Part shown: piece after piece, positions 1 to 7,033 of the stretch
How positions within the stretch are numbered: the stretch's first letter is position 1
Layout: each line of letters begins with the position of its first letter
From: Anaerolineales bacterium UBA4823
GTDB taxonomy: Bacteria > Chloroflexota > Anaerolineae > Anaerolineales > UBA4823
Direction of reading: 5' to 3'
Length of the DNA stretch: 14,935 bases
Assembly (NCBI GenBank): GCA_002402275.1
Contig: DHFN01000033.1
Location: forward strand, 1 to 14,935
Notes under the pieces: model-generated
Told to the model about the DNA's origin: nothing
The model's input: only the letters and a program-made list of their open reading frames with translations
Database searches by the model: none
Translations under genes and position numbers: made by a program

Positions 1-900
1 TGTCTGGCTGGGATTAGCGGGTTGGAATTGTTCCGAAAGGTCCGTTCACGCAATCCACAAATTAAAGTGATTATCATCACCGGAGTGGTCGACCAGGAAA
101 TACGCCAATCGGTAATGCAATCAGGTGCTAATGCATATTTTTTCAAGCCGGTACCTATGCCGGAGTTTCTTGAAACGGTATCGCACTATCTCGGTATATC
201 CGAACCGACTCCAATTTCCCAAGAAGCGCAGCCCGAGGTGATATCCATCGAAAAGCCAACCACAGGATTGTTGGATTGGCTCGATAAGATACGCACGCGC
301 ATTGAAGCCCAATCGATGATTCTCCTCAGCCGCATGGGGCAGGTTTTTATTCAGAGTGGTGAATTACCCGATAGCACTATCTTACCCTCGCTGATTCCCT
401 TTGTGATGGTTTCGCTCAATCTAAGTGAACGGGTGTCGAATATCATCGAAAGTTCTTATCCAGAAGATTTGTCTTATTATGGTGGTGGGAAATACAACGT
501 TTTCATTTCTCATGTCGGTCCACATTTTGCTCTTGTTGTGCTTACCGAAGCGCCCATGAAATCAGGAGTGTTGGGTTTGACTTTACAGCAGTTGCCTATT
601 GTTGTTGAAGAATTAAAAAAATTAATTATTGGAGGTCAAAAACAACCTGAAACAAAGGCCCCATCCTCAGCTTTAACATCCAAACCGTCCAAAGAGGCTG
701 AAAATAAGGATGAGGATTTTGGAAATATCGATGACATCTTCAAAGAGCAATCTGCTGAAGATTTAAATCCTCGAATGGTAGATGATTTTTGGAATAAACT
801 CGCCAATGATACATTACCAAGCAATGAAGCATTTACCGATGCTTTTTCTTATGATCAAGCCCGCAAGATGGGATTAACCCCCGACGAAGAAAAAGAATAA
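1..900 (+). CDS. Response regulator with roadblock/LC7-like domain, 5'-truncated
   Basis: The reading frame is open from base 1, so the true start and the phosphoacceptor aspartate lie upstream of the window. Residues 1 to about 65 (counted from base 1) are the C-terminal half of a CheY-like receiver: a buried strand ending in the conserved Thr (VIIITG, T27) and the conserved Lys-Pro pair (FKPV, K49). A linker follows. Residues of about 95-210 look like a roadblock/LC7 domain, a fold that in bacteria often partners small Ras-like GTPases: a MILLSRMGQVFIQSG strand pair, a helix, then GGGKYNVFISHVGPHFALVV. The last 90 residues are polar and acidic and probably disordered. A likely role is signalling from a histidine kinase to a GTPase or scaffold, but no partner gene is visible. 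The receiver call is firm; the roadblock call is by pattern only. An internal TTG at base 22 lies within the receiver fold and is not a credible start. Confidence 0.8.
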   Translation, partial: CLAGISGLELFRKVRSRNPQIKVIIITGVVDQEIRQSVMQSGANAYFFKPVPMPEFLETVSHYLGISEPTPISQEAQPEVISIEKPTTGLLDWLDKIRTRIEAQSMILLSRMGQVFIQSGELPDSTILPSLIPFVMVSLNLSERVSNIIESSYPEDLSYYGGGKYNVFISHVGPHFALVVLTEAPMKSGVLGLTLQQLPIVVEELKKLIIGGQKQPETKAPSSALTSKPSKEAENKDEDFGNIDDIFKEQSAEDLNPRMVDDFWNKLANDTLPSNEAFTDAFSYDQARKMGLTPDEEKE

Positions 901-920
901 TATCAAGCTGTTTATGGCTA

Positions 921-950
921 TTGCATACCTAGGGATGACTATGATAAAAT
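921..950 (+). promoter_or_regulatory. Possible promoter of tRNA-Gln
   Basis: TTGCAT at 921-926 and TAAAAT at 945-950 are 18 bases apart, a reasonable sigma-70-like pair. Transcription would start near 957, about 25 bases before the tRNA. Assigned by eye. Confidence 0.35.
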
Positions 951-980
951 GAATTTCGCTTTGTTACCCGGCAAACCCAT

Positions 981-1051
981 TGGGGCGTGGTGCAATGGTA
1001 GCACAGCGGACTTTGGATCCGTTTATCTTGGTTCGAATCCGAGCGCCCCAG
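981..1051 (+). tRNA. tRNA-Gln (anticodon UUG)
   Basis: A full cloverleaf can be drawn. The acceptor stem is TGGGGCG (981-987) with CGCCCCA (1044-1050). The D stem is GTGC/GCAC around AATGGTA. The anticodon stem is GCGGA/TCCGT with loop CTTTGGA (1011-1017), giving anticodon TTG at 1013-1015, which reads CAA. The T stem is CTTGG/CCGAG with loop TTCGAAT. The discriminator is G1051. The following bases are CCT, so the terminal CCA is not encoded and must be added after transcription. Confidence 0.95.
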
Positions 1052-1070
1052 CCTAGAAAATGAATGGATT

Positions 1071-1099
1071 TTGATTGGTTTCAGCAAAGATCCTAAAAT
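1071..1099 (+). promoter_or_regulatory. Possible glmU operon promoter
   Basis: TTGATT at 1071-1076 and TAAAAT at 1094-1099 are separated by exactly 17 bases, which predicts transcription starting near 1106. A second -10-like TATAAT at 1124-1129 lacks a good -35. Either would place the hairpin at 1135-1173 inside or at the very start of the glmU leader. Confidence 0.45.
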
Positions 1100-1134
1100 T
1101 TATTTCGAGGGTAAATCTCTTGATATAATATCGG

Positions 1135-1181
1135 ACGAGCCTTGCACCAATAGTTATTGGGTGTGATGCTCGTATTTTTTT
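1135..1181 (+). terminator. Hairpin with T-tract in the glmU leader (terminator or attenuator)
   Basis: ACGAGC (1135-1140) pairs with GCTCGT (1168-1173). After one mismatch the stem continues through TTGCACC and GGTGTGA (one bulged G at 1159) to a short AGTT loop. Seven T residues follow at 1175-1181. This is the shape of an intrinsic terminator, yet it sits only 17 bases before the glmU ATG and downstream of the likely promoter. It may terminate the tRNA-Gln transcript, attenuate glmU, or stabilise the 5' end. Confidence 0.65.
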
Positions 1182-1197
1182 ATAAAAGGTACATTCC

Positions 1198-2556
1198 ATG
1201 AAATTAATTGCCATCATTTTAGCTGCTGGGCAGGGGACGCGCATGCGTTCCAAATTAACTAAAGTACTGCATCCATTGGGGGGAAAACCTATGATTAGGT
1301 ATTCCGTCGAAAATGCCTTGCGCATTAGCGGAGAAAAACCCATCGTTGTGGTTGGGCATGGCGCAGAGCAAGTCAAACAATTATTGGGCGACGAGGTTCG
1401 TTTCGTGGAGCAAACACCCCAGCTTGGCACCGGGCATGCTGTTCTTCAAGTGCTGCCTCATCTATCCGGTGAGGAGGATTTAGTGTTGATTATGGCAGCG
1501 GATATGCCGCTTTTCCATTATGAAACCCTTAAACAACTGGTCGAGATGCAGCAACACCATGCCGGACCGATCACTTTGGTTTCGGTTGGCGGTGATGATT
1601 CACGCGGGTTTGGTAGAGTCATAAGAGATGTTCAAGGCCAAGTTTGCTCCGTGATCGAAGAGGCGCAGGCGACGCCTGATGAGCTGCGTATTCGAGAATA
1701 TAACACCAGCGTCTATTGTTTTTCGGCAAAATGGCTCACTGCCAACCTTTCTCGTATTCCGCTTTCCCCTAAAGGTGAGTATTATCTAACCGATTTAGTA
1801 GGGATTGCCATTCAGGATGGATTATCCGTCCAAGCCTTGAAATTAACCGATAACTCGGAAGCGATCGGAATCAATACCCGTATTCATCTGGCAGAGGCGG
1901 AAGCTGTGCTGCGCCAGCGTATAAATCAGCAATGGATGATGGCGGGTGTCACCATTATCGATCCGACCACTACTTACATCGAATCAGATGTTGTCCTTGG
2001 AATGGATACGACTATTCACCCCAATACGATTATTCGTGGGAAAACTGAAATTGGGGAAAATTGCTGCATTGGACCCAATTCGGTCATCCGTGATGCTCAT
2101 ATTGGGAATCGCTGCAAGGTGTTCGCCTCGGTTGTGGAAAAAGCAATCATGGAGGACGATGTAGATATTGGGCCTTTTGGCCATTTACGCAGCGGTGCAC
2201 ACCTGGCTCAAGGTGTTCATATGGGTAATTTTGGTGAGGTTAAAAATTCTTATCTTGGTCCCGGATCGAAAATGGGTCACTTTTCATACTTGGGAGATGC
2301 AACGCTCGGAGCAAAGGTTAATGTAGGGGCAGGAACGATCACATGCAATTACGATGGAGAGAAAAAGAATCATACCGAGATAGGAGATTGTGTATTCTTG
2401 GGTAGTGATACCATGCTGGTCGCCCCGGTTAAGATTGGAGAAGGTGGGCATACCGGTGCAGGCGCGGTGGTGACCAAGGATATTCCGGATTATAGCCTGG
2501 CAGTCGGCGTACCGGCGCGGGTTATTCGCAAGTTGGAGAAACGTGGACAGACCTGA
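1198..2556 (+). CDS. glmU: Bifunctional GlmU: GlcNAc-1-P uridyltransferase / glucosamine-1-P acetyltransferase
   Basis: This cytosolic enzyme acetylates glucosamine-1-phosphate with acetyl-CoA and then couples the product to UTP, giving UDP-GlcNAc for peptidoglycan and other glycans. The N-terminal uridyltransferase domain (about 1-230) shows the nucleotide loop LAAGQGTRM (8-16), QTPQLGTGHAV (72-82), ADMPL around the likely metal ligand D102, and EYYLTDLV (194-201). The C-terminal half is a left-handed beta-helix of hexapeptide repeats (about 252-445) with RSGAHL, HFSYLGDA (H361 matches the catalytic base position of the family) and NVGAGTITCNYDG (375-387). At 452 residues it is full length. 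The ATG follows AAAAGGT at about 1184-1190. It is the first gene of an operon and its end overlaps the next gene by 14 bases. The metal-site motif begins with Ala where Gly is usual, a mild change. Confidence 0.97.
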   Translation: MKLIAIILAAGQGTRMRSKLTKVLHPLGGKPMIRYSVENALRISGEKPIVVVGHGAEQVKQLLGDEVRFVEQTPQLGTGHAVLQVLPHLSGEEDLVLIMAADMPLFHYETLKQLVEMQQHHAGPITLVSVGGDDSRGFGRVIRDVQGQVCSVIEEAQATPDELRIREYNTSVYCFSAKWLTANLSRIPLSPKGEYYLTDLVGIAIQDGLSVQALKLTDNSEAIGINTRIHLAEAEAVLRQRINQQWMMAGVTIIDPTTTYIESDVVLGMDTTIHPNTIIRGKTEIGENCCIGPNSVIRDAHIGNRCKVFASVVEKAIMEDDVDIGPFGHLRSGAHLAQGVHMGNFGEVKNSYLGPGSKMGHFSYLGDATLGAKVNVGAGTITCNYDGEKKNHTEIGDCVFLGSDTMLVAPVKIGEGGHTGAGAVVTKDIPDYSLAVGVPARVIRKLEKRGQT

Positions 2557-3832
2557 AGTTGTATTATTTGTTTTTTTCCTGGCTTTTATTTTTGATTTGA
2601 TTATCGCGGCTACGAAAGAAAGCTTGCTGCATTCGTTTAAGGTGCGTTTTTTGCAGCCGCAGGATCAAATGGAACCCAACCTTCTTCGGACTTTAGAATT
2701 ATTTCGTTCAATTCATCGCTTACAAACCACGCTTGAATTATCTCAGTTGTTCACTCGTTTTATTATAGTTGGGATGACCTTGTTTTGGGTGTCTTTAGTA
2801 TATACAAGAACAGCTACTCTTTATCTTATTGTGGTTTTGCTGGTGAGTCTTTTAGTTTTTTGGTGCGAGTGGGTAGTAGAAAGAATCGTTTCACGCAATT
2901 TGAATGATTGGGCATTACGCATGGCACCTTTTGCGCAGACATTGATGTTCATCATGACGCCGTTGGTCGGACCTCCTTTGTGGTTATCGAAATTAGCCCA
3001 TTTGTTGCCAGATGAAAGCAGGCAAATGACCGAAGAGGAATTAAAAACCCTGGTAGATGTTGGTCAGCAGAGGGGAGTATTGGAACAAGGCGAGCGCCAG
3101 ATGATCTATTCTATTTTTGAGATGGGGGATACGCTGGCTCGAGAAGTTATGGTCCCCCGAATCGAGATCCTTTCACTAGATGTCAACACGCCACTGGACC
3201 AGGCTATCGATGCGCTTTTGGCAGCCGGGCATTCCCGTGTACCGGTTTATCAAGATAATATCGACCATATCATTGGACTTTTATATGCAAAAGATCTGTT
3301 GCGAATCTGGCGAGAAGGCGATCATTTGCAGTCGTTGCGTTCACTTCTTCGCCCGGCTTACTTTGTGCCAGAGACCATTAAACTCGATGATCTTTTACAA
3401 GAGATGCAAAAGAAACGTATCCATATGGCAATCGTTGTAGATGAATATGGGGGTGTCTCGGGCTTGGTAACTTTGGAAGATATTGTCGAGGAAGTGGTTG
3501 GCGAGATTCGCGATGAATATGACCAGGGCGAAGAGCCCTTATATCAGAAAATTGGTGAGAATGAGTATTTGCTGCAGGGGCGAATTGATTTGGATGATTT
3601 CAATGAATTAATGGGTAGTCAAATTCGTAAAGTTGAAACGGATACCTTGGGAGGATACATATACAGACGATTAGGAAAGGTGCCTGAGGTAGGTAATACA
3701 ATCCAGATTGGGAACGTATTGCTTACAGTTGAAGAAGTGATAGAAAGACGAATCCATAAAGTACGGGCTCAATTGATTCCTAATCCGCCCGAAGAAAATA
3801 AGGAAAACACGCATGATGACAATCGAGGATAA
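2543..3832 (+). CDS. CNNM/CorC-type membrane protein with paired CBS and CorC_HlyC domains
   Basis: This is an integral membrane protein of the family often labelled hemolysin C or CorC and linked to magnesium or cobalt homeostasis; its transport substrate here is unproven. The N-terminal part holds hydrophobic segments at about 6-23, 72-88, 92-110 and 128-148, matching a short, divergent DUF21/CNNM membrane region. Two CBS motifs follow: AREVMVPR...SRVPVY...IGLLYAKDLL (199-254) and about 271-317, with AIVVDEYGG and LVTLEDIVEEVVGEI. Such pairs usually bind adenine nucleotides. Residues 340-412 form the CorC_HlyC domain (LLQGRIDLDDFNEL, TLGGYIYRRLGKVPEVG). The start is GTG at 2543, with GGAG at 2535-2538, inside the end of glmU. 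The 14-base overlap with glmU and the 20-base overlap with cdd argue for translational coupling. Confidence 0.88.
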   Translation: MDRPEVVLFVFFLAFIFDLIIAATKESLLHSFKVRFLQPQDQMEPNLLRTLELFRSIHRLQTTLELSQLFTRFIIVGMTLFWVSLVYTRTATLYLIVVLLVSLLVFWCEWVVERIVSRNLNDWALRMAPFAQTLMFIMTPLVGPPLWLSKLAHLLPDESRQMTEEELKTLVDVGQQRGVLEQGERQMIYSIFEMGDTLAREVMVPRIEILSLDVNTPLDQAIDALLAAGHSRVPVYQDNIDHIIGLLYAKDLLRIWREGDHLQSLRSLLRPAYFVPETIKLDDLLQEMQKKRIHMAIVVDEYGGVSGLVTLEDIVEEVVGEIRDEYDQGEEPLYQKIGENEYLLQGRIDLDDFNELMGSQIRKVETDTLGGYIYRRLGKVPEVGNTIQIGNVLLTVEEVIERRIHKVRAQLIPNPPEENKENTHDDNRG

Positions 3833-4217
3833 AAAAAAACTACTTCAAATTGCAGCCCAGGTTCGCAGTCAAGCTTATGCGCCTTACTCTTGTTACCATG
3901 TTGGTGCTGCACTATTAGCTGCATCAGGAAAAATTTATGATGGTGTCAATATAGAAAATGCTGCATATCCGGTAACTATTTGTGCAGAAAGGGTAGCAGT
4001 TTTCAAAGCAGTTTCAGAGGGCGAACGAGAATTTATCGCGATCGCGGTAGTGACTTCGAATGGGGGTATGCCCTGTGGATCATGCCGTCAAGTTTTGGCG
4101 GAATTTGGGTTAAACACGCTCGTGATCATTGGTGATCTCGAGGGGAATATTCTAAAAGAAGCCACCGTAGGAGAACTGCTTCCCGGAGCATTCCAGCCGC
4201 AAGATTTACCACGATGA
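3813..4217 (+). CDS. cdd: Cytidine deaminase (homotetrameric type)
   Basis: The enzyme hydrolytically deaminates cytidine and deoxycytidine to uridine and deoxyuridine in pyrimidine salvage. All zinc-site elements are visible: NIENAAYPVTICAER (46-60), with C57 as zinc ligand and E59 as proton shuttle, and PCGSCRQ (87-93), with C88 and C91. The substrate-binding segment YAPYS...VGAAL (22-34) is present. At 134 residues it matches the short tetrameric class. AGGA at 3801-3804 lies eight bases before the ATG at 3813; a second ATG directly follows and is an equally possible start. Codons 7-9 are AAA within a run of nine A residues (3831-3839). It is the last gene of the glmU operon. A nucleoside importer lies about 2.8 kb downstream, which makes a shared salvage role plausible. 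Confidence 0.95.
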   Translation: MMTIEDKKKLLQIAAQVRSQAYAPYSCYHVGAALLAASGKIYDGVNIENAAYPVTICAERVAVFKAVSEGEREFIAIAVVTSNGGMPCGSCRQVLAEFGLNTLVIIGDLEGNILKEATVGELLPGAFQPQDLPR

Positions 4218-4231
4218 TATGTAGATACTGT

Positions 4232-5413
4232 TTATGGTGAAGGTGTAGGGGTAGACAATAGGGATTGAAGGGTCCATCCTTCTGTGCCATCGGGGGCTAT
4301 CACATGCAGCCAAAGCGAGCCGTTGAGCAGATAACTATCCGGCAGTATCTGCATAGAGATACCATTCAAATAGCTTTTGATAATTTCGCCGCCCGGCGTC
4401 GACCTCAAGAGAATGCCTTCTGTTCCAGGAGCATTGACAACAGCGATTACCGGCGTTGGACTGGGTAAGGGCGTGCGGGTTGAGGTTGGTTTGGGTGTAC
4501 GCGTGGGCGTGAATGTGGAGGTTGCAGTAGGAGGAACAGGCGTTACGGTCGGCGACAGGGTTGGCGTTAAGGTGAGCGTGGCTGAGGGCACTGCGGTGGG
4601 CAATCCAATTTTACCTCCAACGACCGCACCAGCTCCGCTTAGCCCAATCATGATGATAATCCCCGCGAGAATAAGGGTACCGCTTACCGTGTATCCAAAC
4701 AAAGTCAAAGGCCGGAAGCCATACAAGGCTAATACAATGACTCCGGTGAGTGCACTCCATGCCAAGTGCAAAGCAAATACAACTAAACCATCCGGCCAAA
4801 GAAAGGGTTGCTGGCTGGCAATCCCAAAGCCTGCAATCACGAGAGGTAGATAGAGTTCGTAAGCCAATGCAACACTGGGAGCAATTGCATTCCGTTCATT
4901 TCCAAGCATGGCTGCCATGGTCAACCCTGCCCCTATGGTAATAACCAGAAAACCCATCCACGAAATTTGTGCATGATAATGAGCCTGGCTAAGTTTCAAG
5001 ACCACCCCAGCCTGAATCAGTAATTTTGCAACGAAACCGGTAATCCATCCACCCAGGAACACCAGACAGCAGCCGATGATCAATCCAGCCATACTGCGTA
5101 AAAAATGGCGAGCTGAGCCAACCACGGTCCCCAAAGCTATTCCGGTAACGGGCGCCATAACAGGTGCAAATACAGCCCCCAATACTAATAATGCTGGAGC
5201 ATCGAGCAGTAAGCCAATACCCATGACTAATCCACAAGTGGCTGAAAACAGGAAAAAATCGAAGGAAGGAGAAGCTCGGCGAGCAATTTGATCGAGAATC
5301 AAACTGCGTTCATCCACGTCCAAAGGTGCTAGAATACGACGAGCCCGCCTTCTTCGAGCCGGAGGAAGTAAATCGGGGTCTTCGGGAAAAGATTCGCTTT
5401 GGTGTTTTGGCAT
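4232..5413 (-). CDS. DUF389-family membrane protein with Thr/Pro linker and C-terminal SH3 domain
   Basis: Function unknown. The N-terminus is polar and Arg-rich (PPARRRRARR, 17-26), which suggests a cytoplasmic start. Residues 52-265 carry about seven hydrophobic segments. Motifs typical of DUF389 are visible: GLLLDAPALLVLGAVFAPVM (67-86), with its characteristic Asp-x-Pro and Ala-Pro turns, and GLTMAAMLGNERNAIAPSVALA split over 163-184. Residues 272-322 are a low-complexity Thr/Pro/Ser linker. Residues of about 324-386 resemble a bacterial SH3 domain (GILLRSTPGG, SLWLHVIAPDGTEGWTLQSLL), which may bind cell wall outside the membrane. The gene is convergent with cdd (14-base gap) and divergent from the lipoprotein gene. 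A -10-like TATAAT lies on the minus strand at 5450-5445, but no clear ribosome site precedes the ATG. The DUF389 call is fairly sure; the SH3 call is by pattern. Confidence 0.8.
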   Translation of the reverse strand: MPKHQSESFPEDPDLLPPARRRRARRILAPLDVDERSLILDQIARRASPSFDFFLFSATCGLVMGIGLLLDAPALLVLGAVFAPVMAPVTGIALGTVVGSARHFLRSMAGLIIGCCLVFLGGWITGFVAKLLIQAGVVLKLSQAHYHAQISWMGFLVITIGAGLTMAAMLGNERNAIAPSVALAYELYLPLVIAGFGIASQQPFLWPDGLVVFALHLAWSALTGVIVLALYGFRPLTLFGYTVSGTLILAGIIIMIGLSGAGAVVGGKIGLPTAVPSATLTLTPTLSPTVTPVPPTATSTFTPTRTPKPTSTRTPLPSPTPVIAVVNAPGTEGILLRSTPGGEIIKSYLNGISMQILPDSYLLNGSLWLHVIAPDGTEGWTLQSLLSTPTPSP

Positions 5414-5444
5414 ATCGTTTTGAAGTAGCGCTCTTTATTTGTAT

Positions 5445-5450
5445 ATTATA
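5445..5450 (-). promoter_or_regulatory. Possible -10 box for the DUF389 gene
   Basis: TATAAT on the minus strand lies about 32 bases before the ATG complement at 5413. No good -35 is seen at 16-18 bases upstream, so this is only a candidate. The 219-base divergent spacer must hold promoters for both flanking genes. Confidence 0.3.
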
Positions 5451-5593
5451 CAAGAAAAACCCATTTGCCTGTTTGTTATGAAAAATAATATTGTATTTAG
5501 AAATAAAGAGGGTTATTTTGCTGGCTGGATCGGATGAGCAATCGATTCAATATTTCGTGTTACCGGGCAAATATAATTCATTATGACTCATAG

Positions 5594-5599
5594 TAAAAT
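5594..5599 (+). promoter_or_regulatory. Possible -10 box for the BMP-like lipoprotein gene
   Basis: TAAAAT is placed 33 bases before the ATG at 5633. The -35 region at the expected distance is AT-rich without a recognisable TTGACA-like match. An alternative TATAAT occurs at 5572-5577. Confidence 0.25.
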
Positions 5600-5632
5600 A
5601 GAGGTATATCATTCCACTTAATTTGAGGGTAT

Positions 5633-6712
5633 ATGAGGTATCATCTTCAGTTCCGTTTTTTCCTTGGGATTTTATCTGTGTTGGCAGGTGGTTTTATTTT
5701 CGTAAGTTGTAATTCTTCTATCAACACTCCCGATGTGACTCCAACAGAAATTATTGCCTCTCCCACCATTACGCCAACTATAACTCCCACCCAAACGCCC
5801 CAGCCACCGTTAGTCGTATTAATAGCCCCACCTTCGTCTGACCCGGTTTTAGCGGATAATTTACAATCTTTGCTTTCAGAATTAGCTACACAGGCTGGCT
5901 TGCAGTTTAACCTCACTCAAATCTTTACAGCAACAGATTTTTCTACGAATGATATTCGAATTGTATTTTCACTACCTCCCGATCCCGGCATTGCGGAGAT
6001 GGCAGCCGCAGCGCCAAACACTCAATTCGTTGCCATAGGTATCCCCGGGTTACAGGCAAGCTCGAATATTAGCTTGATAAGCACTTCGGTTAACCGCCCT
6101 GATCAAGCTGGTTTTTTGGCGGGAATTATCGCGGCTACTACGACCGATGATTTTCGGGTAGGGGTAATCTATCCATCTGAAACAGCATTGGGCAAAGCCG
6201 CCCGGCGTGGCTTTTCTAAAGGCGTCTCATTTTACTGCGGTTTGTGTCAGCCGGTTAATCCACCGTACCCTCTGTCGAATTATCCACTGTTCTATGAATT
6301 GCCTGCTGCAGCGGTTCAATTGGACTGGGATGCTGCTATTGTTTATTTCAATGAGTGGCAGGTGAAAACAATTTATATCACACCGGATTTGACTGATATT
6401 GGATTGAGTGAGTACCTGGCAAAGGCAGATTTTCAAATTATCAGCCATGGAACACCCGCTAATAGTCTTCAAGATAAATGGACAGCCTCGATAGGCACCG
6501 GTGATGCGCTTCAAATGGTACAATCCCATTGGGAGGATTTTCTTTCCGGTAAAGGCGGTTTTACTATCGAAGCACCGATTGAAATCAGTTTTGCCAATGA
6601 ACGCCAATTGAGTCCCGGCAAACGTCATTTCATTGATGGGATATTATCGGATTTAAGTAATGGTTATATAGACACCGGAGTGGATCCGGTAACAGGGGAA
6701 TGGAAACCATGA
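5633..6712 (+). CDS. BMP-like (PBP1 fold) lipoprotein, divergent
   Basis: This is a predicted secreted lipoprotein. Positively charged MRYHLQFR precedes a hydrophobic segment and a lipobox FVSC with C26 as the lipidated residue. Residues 27-59 form a Thr/Pro-rich spacer. The rest follows the BMP/PnrA substrate-binding layout: RPDQAGFLAGIIAA (155-168) matches the importer protein's EDKAGFLVGALAA, followed by FRVGVIYPSE and GKAARRGFSKGV. Later DWDAAIVYF, KTIYITPD and IISHGTPA follow the expected strand order, and TASIGTGDALQMV matches the lysine-bearing helix. The ligand-binding DDxSFN, GVDTDQ and Lys positions of the true binding protein are not conserved. A CGLC motif (202-205) is unusual. 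GAGGG at 5625-5629 precedes the ATG. It has the same orientation as the importer operon 0.3 kb downstream. It may bind another ligand or act as a sensor. Confidence 0.75.
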   Translation: MRYHLQFRFFLGILSVLAGGFIFVSCNSSINTPDVTPTEIIASPTITPTITPTQTPQPPLVVLIAPPSSDPVLADNLQSLLSELATQAGLQFNLTQIFTATDFSTNDIRIVFSLPPDPGIAEMAAAAPNTQFVAIGIPGLQASSNISLISTSVNRPDQAGFLAGIIAATTTDDFRVGVIYPSETALGKAARRGFSKGVSFYCGLCQPVNPPYPLSNYPLFYELPAAAVQLDWDAAIVYFNEWQVKTIYITPDLTDIGLSEYLAKADFQIISHGTPANSLQDKWTASIGTGDALQMVQSHWEDFLSGKGGFTIEAPIEISFANERQLSPGKRHFIDGILSDLSNGYIDTGVDPVTGEWKP

Positions 6713-6739
6713 TTATTGAGGGATCAAAAAAATAATCAT
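6709..6739 (+). terminator. Weak AT-rich hairpin at the end of the lipoprotein gene
   Basis: ATGATTATT (6709-6717) and AATAATCAT (6731-6739) can form nine pairs around a 13-base loop. The stem overlaps the stop codon and CTGTTTTG follows. It is AT-rich and the T-tract is short, so this is a weak terminator candidate. Confidence 0.25.
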
Positions 6740-6802
6740 CTGTTTTGACGGTTTTCAAGTATGAATATGTCACTTGTCAGGAAAAAAATGGAAAATTAGA
6801 CA

Positions 6803-6831
6803 TTGCACTTAATTAATTCTCATGCTAAACT
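6803..6831 (+). promoter_or_regulatory. Possible promoter of the nucleoside importer operon
   Basis: TTGCAC (6803-6808) and TAAACT (6826-6831) are spaced by 17 bases in the 321-base gap before the binding-protein gene. Each hexamer matches the consensus at four of six positions. A further TATAAT at 6928-6933 lacks a good -35. The leader would be about 195 bases. I could not recognise a known riboswitch in it. Confidence 0.35.
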
Positions 6832-7033
6832 AACAAGGTATAAGAAAAATAATCGTTCGGGTGGAAGGAAACTAAAAATAATTAATGGTTTCCGTATTTT
6901 CGGATGTGTGATTTTTTCCTATAAATCTATAATGAGTAAAAGGAGGATGGCTTATCCGCAAGTATAAAACCTCGGATCGATTCGATTATTACGCAATCAA
7001 AATCATAAAATTTTACATTTGGAGGAGAAATCC

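Noticed and set aside
962..975. Similarity of GTTACCCGGCAAA near 963 to GTTACCGGGCAAA near 5560 as a shared operator
   Set aside because: There are only two short imperfect occurrences, in unrelated contexts and at different distances from the genes; chance is sufficient.
3826..3839. Run of nine A residues at the CorC-like stop and cdd start as a slippage or phase-variation switch
   Set aside because: The CorC-like stop codon TAA begins at the first T before the run, so slippage within the run would not fuse the two proteins. The run is only three Lys codons in an AT-rich genome.
4377..4853. 158-codon plus-strand ORF rich in Gly and Val
   Set aside because: It is antisense to the Thr/Pro linker and membrane part of the DUF389 gene. 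The Gly/Val repeats are what the opposite strand of Thr/Pro codons gives. There is no ribosome site and no family motif.
6713..7033. Purine riboswitch upstream of the nucleoside-binding protein
   Set aside because: The expected conserved junction and paired loop sequences of purine riboswitches were not found by eye; a covariance search would be decisive.
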